The notes beneath the pieces are model-generated. The model saw nothing but the letters and a program-made list of their open reading frames with translations, was not told the DNA's origin and did no database searches. Source: UTCHB3 sp008363265 (lineage in GTDB: Bacteria > Bacteroidota > Ignavibacteria > Ignavibacteriales > Ignavibacteriaceae). Taken from it: a DNA stretch of 64,000 nt. The stretch spans positions 120,774 to 184,773 of the forward strand of contig BTUW01000005.1 in NCBI GenBank assembly GCA_045863055.1, written 5' to 3'. The translations under genes were made by a program, and so were the position numbers. Position 1 is the stretch's first letter; each line of letters opens with the position of its first letter. Shown piece after piece: positions 8,650 to 18,053 of this stretch.

Positions 8650-9831
8650 TTAGAATTTCAGTTTAAGTATTGAGAAGTCATCAGGCAGATTGGCATCGTT
8701 GTTAAGGACCATAATATGATCATAGAGGCCTTCCAGTTCGCTGTCTTCCTCGTTCTTTTGCATCTTCAGAAGATCACTCATCTCCTCAAGCGTCCACATC
8801 TTTCCGGGCGACACCTCAACTTCGTAAACCCCGTCGGAGAAGACGTAGAAGTTTGATCCTTCAGGTACCCCGACTTTTGCCGATTTGTACGGGAACTTCG
8901 GCAGATGGCCCACGATAAGGTTTTTGGTGATCAGTTCTTTCACCTCGCCGCCCGGTTCGTAGAGGAGGGCGGGCGGGTGGCCAGCACTTCCGTACGTGAG
9001 CTCACGGGTGGTTTTATTAAACACTCCGTACCAGATCGTGAAGTAGAGGTTGTTCTGCTTCTCCATTACAAAAGTCTCGTTCAGGGTGTTCAACACAGAG
9101 ACGGGATCGCGGAAATCCGTGTTCGGAAGTGTCTGGCTGCGCAGCACATTGAGCGCCGATACCGAGAGGAGCGCGGGACCAACCCCGTGATCGCAGACAT
9201 CAAGAAGATAAACGGCGAAGTGCTCCTGATCGATCCAGTGATAACCGAATGAATCACCGCCAAGATCAGCGGAGGGTACGAACTTCCATTGCGACCTCAC
9301 AACTCCCTGCTTTAGTGGTGAAGGGAGGAGTGATATCACATACTCGGCAGCGCGGTTCAGCTCATGGGCAAGGGCTTCCTTGCTCTCAAGCAGTGCCTGG
9401 TACATCTCGTTTCTTTCCATCAGGGCGATGTAACCCTGGGAGTGGTAACGGATCCTGGCTATCAACTCGATCTTGTCGGGAAGCTTCACCAGATAATCGT
9501 TAGCGCCGACCTCAAAGGCATCGGCCTTGGTTATCGCCTCTTCCTTCGAGGAGAGGACGATCAAAGGAACATCCTTCAGCCGTGGATGCCCCCTGAAAAA
9601 CTTAACGAGTGTGAGCCCGTCGATATCGGGCATAACCAGATCCTGCAGGATAACGGTAGGCTCGATCTCCTCAGCCACCGAGAGAGCCATCGCGGGCTCC
9701 TGGCAGAAGTGAAATTCGATATCCTTCTCGTTCGCGAGCATCATTGACACCGCGCTGCCGACTATTTGCTGGTCGTCAACCAAAAGAACCTTTATCTTGA
9801 ACTTTGTTAATTCTTTGTTCGTCTGGAGCAT
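8650..9831 (-). CDS. Response regulator with PP2C-type (SpoIIE/RsbU) phosphatase output
   Basis: 393 residues. The receiver domain (about 12-130) has the acidic pair in LLVDD, phosphoacceptor Asp64 (ILQDLVMPD) and the conserved Lys region (LVKLPDK). A short coiled linker leads to a PPM serine/threonine phosphatase domain (about 165-393) with metal-binding motifs DLGGDSFGY, LLDVCDHGVGPALLS, YGSAGHPPALL and VFSDGVYE. In known systems such phosphatases dephosphorylate STAS anti-anti-sigma factors in partner-switching modules. The gene follows cheB after 3 bases with an AGGAA site before the ATG. It occupies the position that the GGDEF regulator WspR has in Wsp operons, so it is the probable phosphorylation target of the upstream CheA. 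No STAS or anti-sigma gene is present in the window. Confidence 0.92.
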   Translation of the reverse strand: MLQTNKELTKFKIKVLLVDDQQIVGSAVSMMLANEKDIEFHFCQEPAMALSVAEEIEPTVILQDLVMPDIDGLTLVKFFRGHPRLKDVPLIVLSSKEEAITKADAFEVGANDYLVKLPDKIELIARIRYHSQGYIALMERNEMYQALLESKEALAHELNRAAEYVISLLPSPLKQGVVRSQWKFVPSADLGGDSFGYHWIDQEHFAVYLLDVCDHGVGPALLSVSALNVLRSQTLPNTDFRDPVSVLNTLNETFVMEKQNNLYFTIWYGVFNKTTRELTYGSAGHPPALLYEPGGEVKELITKNLIVGHLPKFPYKSAKVGVPEGSNFYVFSDGVYEVEVSPGKMWTLEEMSDLLKMQKNEEDSELEGLYDHIMVLNNDANLPDDFSILKLKF

Positions 9832-9834
9832 AAA

Positions 9835-10842
9835 CTATTCCTTTTTTCCATACAGGAGGGTCAATTCCTGTGCAATCTTTTCCGGGGTGAGTATTTTTTT
9901 GGCCGCGTCAAGTTCAACTGCTGCCTTTGGCATACCGTAAACGATCGACGAAGTTTCATCCTGTGCTATCGTGAGCCACCCCTGATTTTTAAGTTTGAGA
10001 AGCCCCTCGGCGCCATCCCTGCCCATTCCGGTTAGAAGGACCGCGGTGTCGCGACCCGGACGGTTCTCGGCGAGTGACTGAAAGAAGGCATCCACCGAAG
10101 GGCGGTAAGGGTAATCCCTCGGTTCCGCGACATAGGCGAAGCGTCCGCTGCGGTCGATGATCAGATGATCGTTTGTACCCGCGAGATAGATGTTCCCCGC
10201 CTGCGGCGCTTCACCGTGCACTGCAATTGTGACGGTAAGCGAGGTCTGTTTATTAAGCCAGGTGGCGAGCTCTTCTGCGAACCGCTGGTCGACGTGCTGA
10301 ATGATAACAACGGACGCGATAAAATTTGCGGGAAGAGCGGAAACTATTGTTGCAAGTGCCTTGGGCCCCCCGGTTGAGGAGCCGATCGCCACAATAGGCG
10401 ATTCGCTCCGCACAGGCTTTGTCACCGCGGGTTTGAAGTAGTTCTTTCCGTTTATCAGTCGCCTGAGCGAGTGTATCTTGTTAACCAATTCAGTGGCACC
10501 TGTTGCATTACCGGAGAAATCGAACACAGGGGTTGCCACCGCGTCAAGCGCGCCGTGCCCCATGGCCTCGAAAACCTTTGCCGAATTGGCGCCAACTGAA
10601 GCGGTTACCACAAGTATCGCGCATGGCGATTTTTTCATGATCTCCGCTGTCGCCTGAACACCATCCATCACGGGCATGATCAGATCCATCAGGATCAGAT
10701 CAGGAGGGTCTTTCACGGACATTTCAACGGCCTGTTTACCATCGAAGGCCACCCAGGCAATTTCGAAACCCTCAACTGATTTTACAACTCTCCTCAATGC
10801 TTCCACAGCCAGAGAGAGATCGTTAACGATCCCTATTCTCAT
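9835..10842 (-). CDS. cheB: Chemotaxis-type protein-glutamate methylesterase CheB
   Basis: 335 residues: receiver domain with phosphoacceptor Asp53 (LILMDLIMP), a linker, then the CheB methylesterase domain with catalytic Ser156 (GSSTGGP), His183 (IIQHVD) and the Asp motif GMGRDGAEG. It removes methyl groups from receptor glutamates and so resets the two receptors of this operon. Its ATG overlaps the CheA stop in the four bases ATGA, with GGAGAAG as ribosome binding site. Equivalent to WspF in a Wsp-type pathway. Confidence 0.95.
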   Translation of the reverse strand: MRIGIVNDLSLAVEALRRVVKSVEGFEIAWVAFDGKQAVEMSVKDPPDLILMDLIMPVMDGVQATAEIMKKSPCAILVVTASVGANSAKVFEAMGHGALDAVATPVFDFSGNATGATELVNKIHSLRRLINGKNYFKPAVTKPVRSESPIVAIGSSTGGPKALATIVSALPANFIASVVIIQHVDQRFAEELATWLNKQTSLTVTIAVHGEAPQAGNIYLAGTNDHLIIDRSGRFAYVAEPRDYPYRPSVDAFFQSLAENRPGRDTAVLLTGMGRDGAEGLLKLKNQGWLTIAQDETSSIVYGMPKAAVELDAAKKILTPEKIAQELTLLYGKKE

Positions 10843-13544
10843 TCAGCTTCTCCTATTAAATCGATCACTGCATTAACCAGACTCTCGTCGTGAAACGAAC
10901 TCTTGGTAAGGTAATAGTTCGCGCCGGCATTGAGCCCGCGTAGCCGGTCTTCTTCCCTGTCTTTGTATGAAACTATCATAACCGGGATATCCTTGTAGCG
11001 CGGATCCGACTTGATCTTCTCTACAAGCTGTATTCCGTTCATCCTCGGCATGTCAACGTCGGTTATCACCAGGTCAAAACTCTCCCTTTGGAGTGTGTTG
11101 AAACCGTCAACTCCATCGATCGCGGTGCTTACACGATAGCCGTTGTTCTCGAGGAGTTTTCTCTCCACTTCGCGTACGGTGAGGGAGTCGTCGACCACAA
11201 GAATCGACTTCGACTTCCCTTTCACGATCATACCCGCGGCAACCTTGTCGGGACGTGCACCATATACATACTTGTCGATCGATCGTACGAGGTCATCGGG
11301 ATCGATGATCAACGCGATCGAACCCTCTTCCAGAATTGCAGCCGATGAGATGTTAGGTATTTTTCCGAGTTTGGCATCGATCGCTGTTACCACAAGATCA
11401 CGTTCACCCAGGAAAGCATCCACAGCCACGGCATATTTCGAGGTCCGGTCGCCGACCACCGCGAGGTTTATGAATTCCCCCTTCTCGTTTTCGCCGGGGA
11501 GGTTCATCAATCTTGCAAAATTTACAATTCCAATGTTTTCTTCGCCTGCCTTGAAATATTGTCTGTCTTCGACCGTGTTGATATCCTCTTCCCTGATACT
11601 GAAAAGGGTTTCGACACGGGAAAGTGGCATGGCATATAGTTCGCTGTTCACCTTGAGCAGCAGCGCGCGGATCACAGAGAGGGTGACCGGCAATTGCAGC
11701 GTGAACGAACTTCCATGTCCCGGTTCGGAGTCGATCTTGGTTTTCCCACCGACCTGGTGGATCAGGGTCATGACGATATCGAGCCCCACTCCCCTGCCTG
11801 AAACCTTTGTAACATCACCCTTTGTGGTGAAACCGGGGAGGAAGAGGAAATCCAGAAGTTCTGATTTGCTGAGGCTTTCCGCCATTTCAGCGTTAAGATA
11901 TCCTTTTTCGACAACCTTTTTCCTGATCTTTTCGGCATCTATTCCCTTGCCATCGTCGGAGACAACAATGGTAAGATATCCCGCGCGGTGCCCGGCTTCG
12001 AGTGTGATGCGGCCCGTCTCCGGTTTTCCAGCGGCGAGACGCTCTTCCGGCGATTCGATGCCGTGATCAGCGGCGTTGGAGATGAGGTGGGAGAGGGGTG
12101 CCTCTATCTTGTCGAGGATGTCCCTGTCGATCATCGTGTCATCGCCGGTGATCTCAAGTTTTATCTTTTTACCCGAGTCTTTCGCCAATTCGCGGACCAT
12201 TCTCGGAATGCCGTGAAGTCCGTCGGCGATGGGTCTCATTTTCGATTCGACTACCTGATTGCCCAGGGAATCGGACAGCCTTTCGATATTTCGGGAGAAT
12301 ACATCGAACTTGTCGATCATCATGTTGATGCTCCACTCGAGTCTTTCCAGAACTTCCCTCATACCGTCGAGTTCACCCGCCAGATCCTGAGTGACGCCCA
12401 TCTCTTCAATTCTTGATTCGAGCGACTCTTCAATTCTGGTTGCCTCGCGGAAGGTTTGCTTCGCCGCGAGAAGATAGCCACGGAACGGTTTTGTGAACTT
12501 GGCCTGTATCTTGATCTCACCCGCCAGACCGAGGAGTCTGTTCAGGTTCTCCGCCAGTACCCTCACAAAGAGAGCATCTTCTTTCTTCTCCTGTTTGGCA
12601 GGCTGCTGCTGAACAGGTGGTTGAGGCGGAGCGGCGATGGCCTCCGGTTGCGGTGTTGACTGTGGCGGTGGAGCACCCGTCTCCGCTGCGGGAGCGGTAT
12701 CCTTCCTCGCCGGTTTAACCATTTCACCTTTCTGGGCTGCTTGAAGGAGTGACGAAAGTTCGTTTATTTCACCAACCTTCTCCTCGATCCCCGGAATAAT
12801 TCCATCGACCGGGAGTTCAGCGATCACTTTGAAGAGGTCGTTCCCCTTTAAAAGGAGATCGATATGGTCGGCGGTAAGTTTTATCTCCCCCTTGATCGCA
12901 AAACTGAGTACATCCTCCATCGCGTGGGCAAGACCGACCGCCTGATGTATACCTACTATTCGTGCCGCCCCTTTAATTGAGTGGGCTGAGCGCATGAGGG
13001 GCTCAAGTTTTTCGTTCGAGGTCTCACCCTCTGCTTCAACGAGTCCTTTCTCAAGCACCTTTGTGTGGGATTCAAGTTCTATCTTGAAGAGATCCACCAA
13101 TACGGGATCGAAGAAAACCTTCTGTTTTTTCGGCTCTTCTTTCACCGCTGCGGGAAGTGCAGCCGTAACCGCCTTTTCGAAATGATCTGAAAGGTCTTTA
13201 ATAACAGAGTTGTTATCCGCCACTGCTTCGGGTATATCTGCGGCCTCCACTGCCACGAACTGACTGAGCAGTTCTGCCACGGTTGAGAAGAAATTCTGTT
13301 CAAGTTCTGAGAGTCTGACCCCCGCATCCACCGAGCGGGAGATGAATCCTTCGAGTGATTTGCAGAGATCGACCACGGGTGTGACCGATACAACCTTGGC
13401 CGCCGACCGGATCGCCTGAACCACAGATCCCAGAGATTTGAGATCATCAACCGAACCGGAAGTTACCGCCGACTCGATCTTCGGGAGATTGTCTTTTATT
13501 ACGTTCTTGAAAATATCAAGTAATACCGTGTTCTGCATCTTCAC
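10839..13544 (-). CDS. cheA: Hybrid CheA-type histidine kinase with C-terminal receiver
   Basis: 901 residues. An N-terminal helical domain (about 1-125) looks like a decayed HPt: the phosphoacceptor region reads QAIRSAAKVV with no histidine. A second, intact HPt follows (about 148-265) with His188 in AHSIKGAARIVG. A Pro/Gln/Ala-rich linker (about 280-320) leads to the dimerisation helices, the kinase domain (N-box HLISNAADHGIE at 486-497, G1 DDGKGID, G2 GRGVGLDI), a CheW-like P5 domain (about 620-765), and a receiver (about 778-898) with Asp829 (VITDVDMP). This is the WspE-type order. The start is GTG at 13544, overlapping the upstream stop as GTGA; ATG two codons later is also possible. Confidence 0.95.
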   Translation of the reverse strand: MKMQNTVLLDIFKNVIKDNLPKIESAVTSGSVDDLKSLGSVVQAIRSAAKVVSVTPVVDLCKSLEGFISRSVDAGVRLSELEQNFFSTVAELLSQFVAVEAADIPEAVADNNSVIKDLSDHFEKAVTAALPAAVKEEPKKQKVFFDPVLVDLFKIELESHTKVLEKGLVEAEGETSNEKLEPLMRSAHSIKGAARIVGIHQAVGLAHAMEDVLSFAIKGEIKLTADHIDLLLKGNDLFKVIAELPVDGIIPGIEEKVGEINELSSLLQAAQKGEMVKPARKDTAPAAETGAPPPQSTPQPEAIAAPPQPPVQQQPAKQEKKEDALFVRVLAENLNRLLGLAGEIKIQAKFTKPFRGYLLAAKQTFREATRIEESLESRIEEMGVTQDLAGELDGMREVLERLEWSINMMIDKFDVFSRNIERLSDSLGNQVVESKMRPIADGLHGIPRMVRELAKDSGKKIKLEITGDDTMIDRDILDKIEAPLSHLISNAADHGIESPEERLAAGKPETGRITLEAGHRAGYLTIVVSDDGKGIDAEKIRKKVVEKGYLNAEMAESLSKSELLDFLFLPGFTTKGDVTKVSGRGVGLDIVMTLIHQVGGKTKIDSEPGHGSSFTLQLPVTLSVIRALLLKVNSELYAMPLSRVETLFSIREEDINTVEDRQYFKAGEENIGIVNFARLMNLPGENEKGEFINLAVVGDRTSKYAVAVDAFLGERDLVVTAIDAKLGKIPNISSAAILEEGSIALIIDPDDLVRSIDKYVYGARPDKVAAGMIVKGKSKSILVVDDSLTVREVERKLLENNGYRVSTAIDGVDGFNTLQRESFDLVITDVDMPRMNGIQLVEKIKSDPRYKDIPVMIVSYKDREEDRLRGLNAGANYYLTKSSFHDESLVNAVIDLIGEAE

Positions 13545-14209
13545 TGAAACTTTAATGTTGAGCGGAACGACTCACATACCTTGTGCTCATCGAGCAAGGC
13601 AGCCGAAAGACCCGCCACTTCAAATATTCCGCGGGAGAATATCTCCCCCGCCTTCTGGGCTGTTGATGGTAATTTTGTGATAAGGGAAGAAGCTATCCTG
13701 GTAACCCCGATCACTTCATCCACTTCGAAAACCACTCTTTCATTCGCGCCCCTTACTGCAACCATCCGGTTGTAAACAGCCTTCCCTTCACTCTCCTGAA
13801 CCCCCGACCTCGAAAGACCCAGGAGGTTCTCGAGACTGAAGCAAAGAAGCAATTCCCCGTCGATATTCACCAGACCGCGGAATGTCCGGTTGGTTCTGAA
13901 CGGAACGAAGTGGACCGGCTTGATCTCCACAGCCACAAGGAACGCGTCGGTCGGGATCGCGAGTACTTCACTTCCCAATCTGAAAACCGTGACCGAAAGG
14001 TCCCCCTTCTCGATCACTTCTTTCTTGTGGGAGAGGGTCTCGGTCCATGTATCTATAAATTCCGGGGGGATATCACGGTCGAAAAAATCACGGGCGGCAC
14101 TTGTATAGACGGGGCAGTGTTTGCAGTGGAGATATTCAGTGAGACTCTCACACGACTTGTCTCCGAACACGCCTATGACTTTCCAGCATTTACTCTCTTT
14201 TCCGGTCAT
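13541..14209 (-). CDS. cheW: CheW-type coupling protein with N-terminal four-cysteine motif (WspD-like)
   Basis: 222 residues. A CheW/SH3-like domain (about 68-215, with IPTDAFLVAVEIKPVHFVPF and GLVNIDGELLLCF) couples receptors to CheA. It is preceded by a segment with Cys8, Cys20, Cys29 and Cys32 (CWKVIGVFGDKSC and HCKHCPVY). From memory, WspD-type CheW proteins carry a very similar CW..IGV.GD.SC...HC..CPVY motif, which is one reason to call this a Wsp-like operon. Whether it binds metal is unknown. ATG overlaps the CheR stop as ATGA, with AGGAAG upstream. Confidence 0.9.
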   Translation of the reverse strand: MTGKESKCWKVIGVFGDKSCESLTEYLHCKHCPVYTSAARDFFDRDIPPEFIDTWTETLSHKKEVIEKGDLSVTVFRLGSEVLAIPTDAFLVAVEIKPVHFVPFRTNRTFRGLVNIDGELLLCFSLENLLGLSRSGVQESEGKAVYNRMVAVRGANERVVFEVDEVIGVTRIASSLITKLPSTAQKAGEIFSRGIFEVAGLSAALLDEHKVCESFRSTLKFQ

Positions 14210-15468
14210 CGGTTCTTCCTGTCGGTAATTCTTTTAAGTCTTTCCCTGTAGATCTTCGACCGCGAACTGTCCCCCTTCTCATCATAAAGGAGGCTGATGT
14301 GGACGAGGGCTTCCTCGTGGTTCGGTTCAAGATAAAGCACTTTCAGAAAGTTGTTCTCGGCCTCATCGATCAAACCTGTGGCGTGATCGATCACCCCCAT
14401 CAGGCAGAGCAATTCCCTGTTGGCGGGTTCCCTGAAGATCAACTCCTCACACTTTTTTCTTGCGGATGGGTAATCACCGCCATCGGCAAGACTCTTGATA
14501 TACTCAATATCAAACCCGTTACCGGGCGGTATCCCCGCGTCACTGATCCTCCCGGCCACTTTTTGCTTAACCGCGGAAGATGGACGTACAAAATTCCGTT
14601 CGGGGATATTATTTTTGAATCCTGGGGCAGCTGACTTGACCGCTGATGATACCCGGGGAACCGGTTCTTCATTCAGAAGAACGAAAGTCTTGGGCCTTGA
14701 AATGGCGGAGAACCCTGAACCGGCAAAGAACATCACCTCTGTGTGACCCGAGAAGAGATACCCTCCCTTTTTCAGCAGTCTTTTGATGTTGGCGACCGCG
14801 GTTTCCCTGGCCTGTTTGTCGAGATAGATCACCAGGTTTCTGCAAAACACAATATCATATGGTTGTTTGCCGTTGAGGAATCCTGATTCACACAGATTAC
14901 CCTTCTGGAAACTGACCATTTTCCGGGCCCTCTCATTCAGACGGAAGGATTCGCCCTCTCGTGTAAAATATTTTTCCAGCATTCCCGCATCTTCCCCTCT
15001 GAAAGATGATTTTCCGAAGAGTGCCGCTTTCCCTTTTTTCAGGGCCTTTTCGCTGATATCAACAGCATCGATCTGGGTGATCTCCGGTGGAAAATTGATA
15101 TCGAGAAGTGATATTGCGACAGAATAGGGTTCCTCACCGGTGGATGAGGGGATCGAGAGTATCCTCAGAGGCCGGGGTGCGGGATTCATGAATCTGCCGA
15201 TCACTTCCTCCTTCAAAAAGTTGAACGGCTCCACATCCCTGAAGAACCATGTTTCGGGGACAACTATGGATTCAACAAATGCCTGAAATTCAGCTTCATC
15301 CGAACCAAGAAGTGTTGCGAACCGGTGTATCGATTCGATACCAAGAGTGTTCATTTTCCTGTTTACGGCGAGTTCTATGCTCTTTATGCCAATGGTTGAA
15401 TAGTCGAGGCCGATCTTCCCGGCCAGCAGATCAGTTATCTCTCGCAAAGCAGCAAGCGGATTACTCAC
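14206..15468 (-). CDS. cheR: CheR methyltransferase with C-terminal TPR
   Basis: I place the start at GTG 15468 (420 residues, VSNPLAALREI), which overlaps the CheW stop by eight bases and has AGAGAGG upstream; an ATG at 15519 would overlap CheW by 59 bases. It uses SAM to methylate receptor glutamates. Landmarks: ETWFFRD in the N-terminal domain, the SAM motif SIPSSTGEEPYSVA, and CRNLVIYL. A linker of about 80 residues leads to C-terminal tetratricopeptide repeats (ELLCLMGVIDHATG, ALVHISLLYDEKGD). The CheR-TPR fusion is the WspC layout and is thought to aid contact with receptor or CheW. Confidence 0.94.
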   Translation of the reverse strand: MSNPLAALREITDLLAGKIGLDYSTIGIKSIELAVNRKMNTLGIESIHRFATLLGSDEAEFQAFVESIVVPETWFFRDVEPFNFLKEEVIGRFMNPAPRPLRILSIPSSTGEEPYSVAISLLDINFPPEITQIDAVDISEKALKKGKAALFGKSSFRGEDAGMLEKYFTREGESFRLNERARKMVSFQKGNLCESGFLNGKQPYDIVFCRNLVIYLDKQARETAVANIKRLLKKGGYLFSGHTEVMFFAGSGFSAISRPKTFVLLNEEPVPRVSSAVKSAAPGFKNNIPERNFVRPSSAVKQKVAGRISDAGIPPGNGFDIEYIKSLADGGDYPSARKKCEELIFREPANRELLCLMGVIDHATGLIDEAENNFLKVLYLEPNHEEALVHISLLYDEKGDSSRSKIYRERLKRITDRKNR

Positions 15469-15919
15469 CGGCTGCCTCTCTAAAAAGATCCTTCCTGAGG
15501 AACGGTGGAAGAAGATCAATAACCGAGATCAACTGTACTATTCCGGTTTTAAGATTTATCAGGCGGCCAAGATATCCCGTTTCCTCGGTGATCAGACCGG
15601 GGTTCTGGAGTTCATCCTCCTTGATCCTGATGATATCCATCACTTTTTCGCAGAGAAGGCCGAGTTTGTGGGTTTCTTCACCTGCATGATAATTAACAAC
15701 CAGTATCCTTGTGCTGAGATATTTTTTGGTCGTGAGGCCCATCAGGAGGTCCCTAAGATCGATCACGGGTACAATGTCTCCACGGAAATTGAATCTTCCC
15801 GCGAAATAAGAGGGTGCCTTGGGGAATGTGGTCATGTTCACCGGAGGTGCCACTTCGATCACTTCGCTGGCATTAATGGCATACCGGTTTTCACCGATCT
15901 CAAAAGTAAGACAGAGCAC
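15461..15919 (-). CDS. cheW: CheW-type coupling protein (WspB-like)
   Basis: A 152-residue single-domain CheW: LTFEIGENRYAINASEVIEV, FNFRGDIVPVIDLRDLL and GLLCEKVMDIIRI. It joins the receptor signalling tips to CheA. The start is GTG at 15919, three bases after the receptor stop, with GGAGG in the end of the receptor gene. With the 222-residue protein this gives the operon two different CheW proteins, as in Wsp systems. Confidence 0.94.
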   Translation of the reverse strand: MLCLTFEIGENRYAINASEVIEVAPPVNMTTFPKAPSYFAGRFNFRGDIVPVIDLRDLLMGLTTKKYLSTRILVVNYHAGEETHKLGLLCEKVMDIIRIKEDELQNPGLITEETGYLGRLINLKTGIVQLISVIDLLPPFLRKDLFREAAGE

Positions 15920-15922
15920 CCG

Positions 15923-18052
15923 TCAGCCTCCAAACCTGAACTTGGAGACAACTTCACGGAGGGAAACAACCGCCCCCTCGAGACGCTGGGTTATCTCTGT
16001 AAATTCCGAGATCGACTCCCGAGTGTGGAGTGCCACTGTGTTGAGTTCACTCATCGCGTCGCTGATCTGAGCGGCGCCATCGGTCTGCATCTTCATTTGT
16101 GAACTGACCGCCTCAAAACTTGGAAGAACGTCGCGGGTATACTGAATGATCTCGTTTATGCTCTCGGCTATGCCTGAAATGCGGCCCGCGCTCGAGCGAG
16201 TGGTGCCGGCATAAACCTCGACCCCTATAACGCCTGATTTCACCGCTTGCTGCATCTCGTGGATCATTTCCTCGATCTCAAGGGCGGCCATTGCTGTCTC
16301 ATCCGCGAGGCGTTTTATTTCTGAGGCGACTATCGAAAATCCCGCGCCGTATTCACCCGCTTTTTCCGCCTCTATCGAGGCGTTCAGCGAAAGAAGATTG
16401 GTCTGGGTGGCTATCTTTGTGATCGTTGTTATCACATTCGAAATGTTGGCCGTTTTCTGATAAAGAAGTGCCAGTTTTTCAGAAATGTCACGTGAGCCCT
16501 CTTCAAGTGATGTCATGGAGCCTGTGATCTCGTTAAGTCCGGCAACACCCCTGTCGGCAAGCTGCAGTGATTTACCCGACTTGTCAGCCACTTCGTCCAC
16601 AGTTCTCGAGAGATGGATAGAGCTGCTGTATATCTCTTTTCCTGTCGCATTAACCTCAGCCGTGGAGGCAGCCTGCTGATTGATGGCAGCATTAAGCGCC
16701 TGAACCGATGAGGAGATCTGGGTTACCGCCGAAGTGACGGCAATGCCGGCCTTACCCACCTCACCAAGAAGCGCCTCCAGATCAAAAATTGTTGTCCGGA
16801 TAGCCCTGAAGAGGTTCCAGATCTCATCCTTCTCTTTCTCCGCCTTCCCTTTGGTCACAAGGTACTTTGTCTCCAAAGCACGTATTCTCTCCTTCGAGGT
16901 TTTGATGTCACCATCAGCGAGACTGTTGGCTATCTCCGCGACACCGGTAACGGGAGTGATGATCCCCCGGGCTGTGAAGTAGATGAAGATCATTGCAAGC
17001 ACGAATGCCCCACCTGCGATCATCAGACGGAAGACGATACGGAAATACGTACGGTTAACAGCGACATTGAGCACTTTTTCGAGCTCCGCAAAAGTCGCGT
17101 TGGTAAACTCAAGACTTTGGTCGAGCTTGGCGATCGTGAGACTGGTCAGTTCCTCGATACCGTATGATCTGTTATTCCTGATGATATTCTCATATATTTC
17201 AATCAACGAGACCATTTCCGACCGGTATCTGTCGAGCATTGGGGAAAGGGTTTGCGCTATCGATTCGAGTTCGCCGTTGAACTCGGGATCGAGATCTATC
17301 GTGCTGCTGATGGAAGAGGGTATTTCATCTGTAATGTTTACTTTGAGGCTTCGGCTGAGATAGATCATCTCTGAAAGACGGTCGCTGTTGAAGAGTGTGT
17401 CCTTCTCATCCTCGATCGCCAGGAGGAAAGAGCTCCCCATCAGATCGTGCACCTTTGGCATCTTGTGAACCGCAACATACATAAGGTAGTAGGAATCGCC
17501 GGCGGGATCAAGGATCAGTCTCGAACGGATGGTTATAAGCTTCATCAGTTTCTGAATGTCGTTGGAGAGTTTGTCATATTCGATCTGCAGTTCGGCATCT
17601 GAAATATTCCTCCCTTTCGATATCAGTTTCTCCCATTGCGAAAGAAGTGCCCTCGGCGCAACATAATACTCCTTCTCACGGCTCAGTGTTTCCTCATCCA
17701 CCGAAATGAGTTCGCCAACATCCAGGGAAGCTGCGGTCAGTTTATCGAACTCATCCTTGATCTGGGAGTTCAGTGCCGCGATCTGTGACTGAAAATCATG
17801 CCCGGAGGCAGTACCCGCAAAAGTGTACGATTTGTGCTCCATAAGGTGAACCTGCAGGGCGCTGAGGGGACGGAAAATCTTCACCCCTGCTTTCTCCATC
17901 CGGACAAATTCGACAGATTCAAGGAGATTCGACAGGTTAATAAAGAGCATGATCGTCAGGGGGACGCCGAGCAGCAACCCGATGAGGATGAGTTTGGTGA
18001 GAACCGTGAAGCGGCGAAGGATAATATTCAGTTTCAGGATCAGCTTTTTCAT
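15923..18052 (-). CDS. Methyl-accepting chemoreceptor with helical periplasmic domain
   Basis: About 709 residues from ATG 18052 (MKKLILKLN), one base after the upstream stop; an in-frame ATG at 18085 would overlap the previous gene. TM1 is near residues 20-40, followed by a mostly helical periplasmic domain (about 45-335) containing ILDPAGDSYYLMYV, a sequence typical of four-helix receptor domains, then TM2. The HAMP-like segment (TPVTGVAEIANSLADGD) and the signalling domain follow, with the hairpin tip TNLLSLNASIEAEKAGEYG. The ligand cannot be predicted. Two receptors in tandem at the head of the operon suggest two inputs feeding one kinase. Confidence 0.92.
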   Translation of the reverse strand: MKKLILKLNIILRRFTVLTKLILIGLLLGVPLTIMLFINLSNLLESVEFVRMEKAGVKIFRPLSALQVHLMEHKSYTFAGTASGHDFQSQIAALNSQIKDEFDKLTAASLDVGELISVDEETLSREKEYYVAPRALLSQWEKLISKGRNISDAELQIEYDKLSNDIQKLMKLITIRSRLILDPAGDSYYLMYVAVHKMPKVHDLMGSSFLLAIEDEKDTLFNSDRLSEMIYLSRSLKVNITDEIPSSISSTIDLDPEFNGELESIAQTLSPMLDRYRSEMVSLIEIYENIIRNNRSYGIEELTSLTIAKLDQSLEFTNATFAELEKVLNVAVNRTYFRIVFRLMIAGGAFVLAMIFIYFTARGIITPVTGVAEIANSLADGDIKTSKERIRALETKYLVTKGKAEKEKDEIWNLFRAIRTTIFDLEALLGEVGKAGIAVTSAVTQISSSVQALNAAINQQAASTAEVNATGKEIYSSSIHLSRTVDEVADKSGKSLQLADRGVAGLNEITGSMTSLEEGSRDISEKLALLYQKTANISNVITTITKIATQTNLLSLNASIEAEKAGEYGAGFSIVASEIKRLADETAMAALEIEEMIHEMQQAVKSGVIGVEVYAGTTRSSAGRISGIAESINEIIQYTRDVLPSFEAVSSQMKMQTDGAAQISDAMSELNTVALHTRESISEFTEITQRLEGAVVSLREVVSKFRFGG

Positions 18053-18053
18053 C

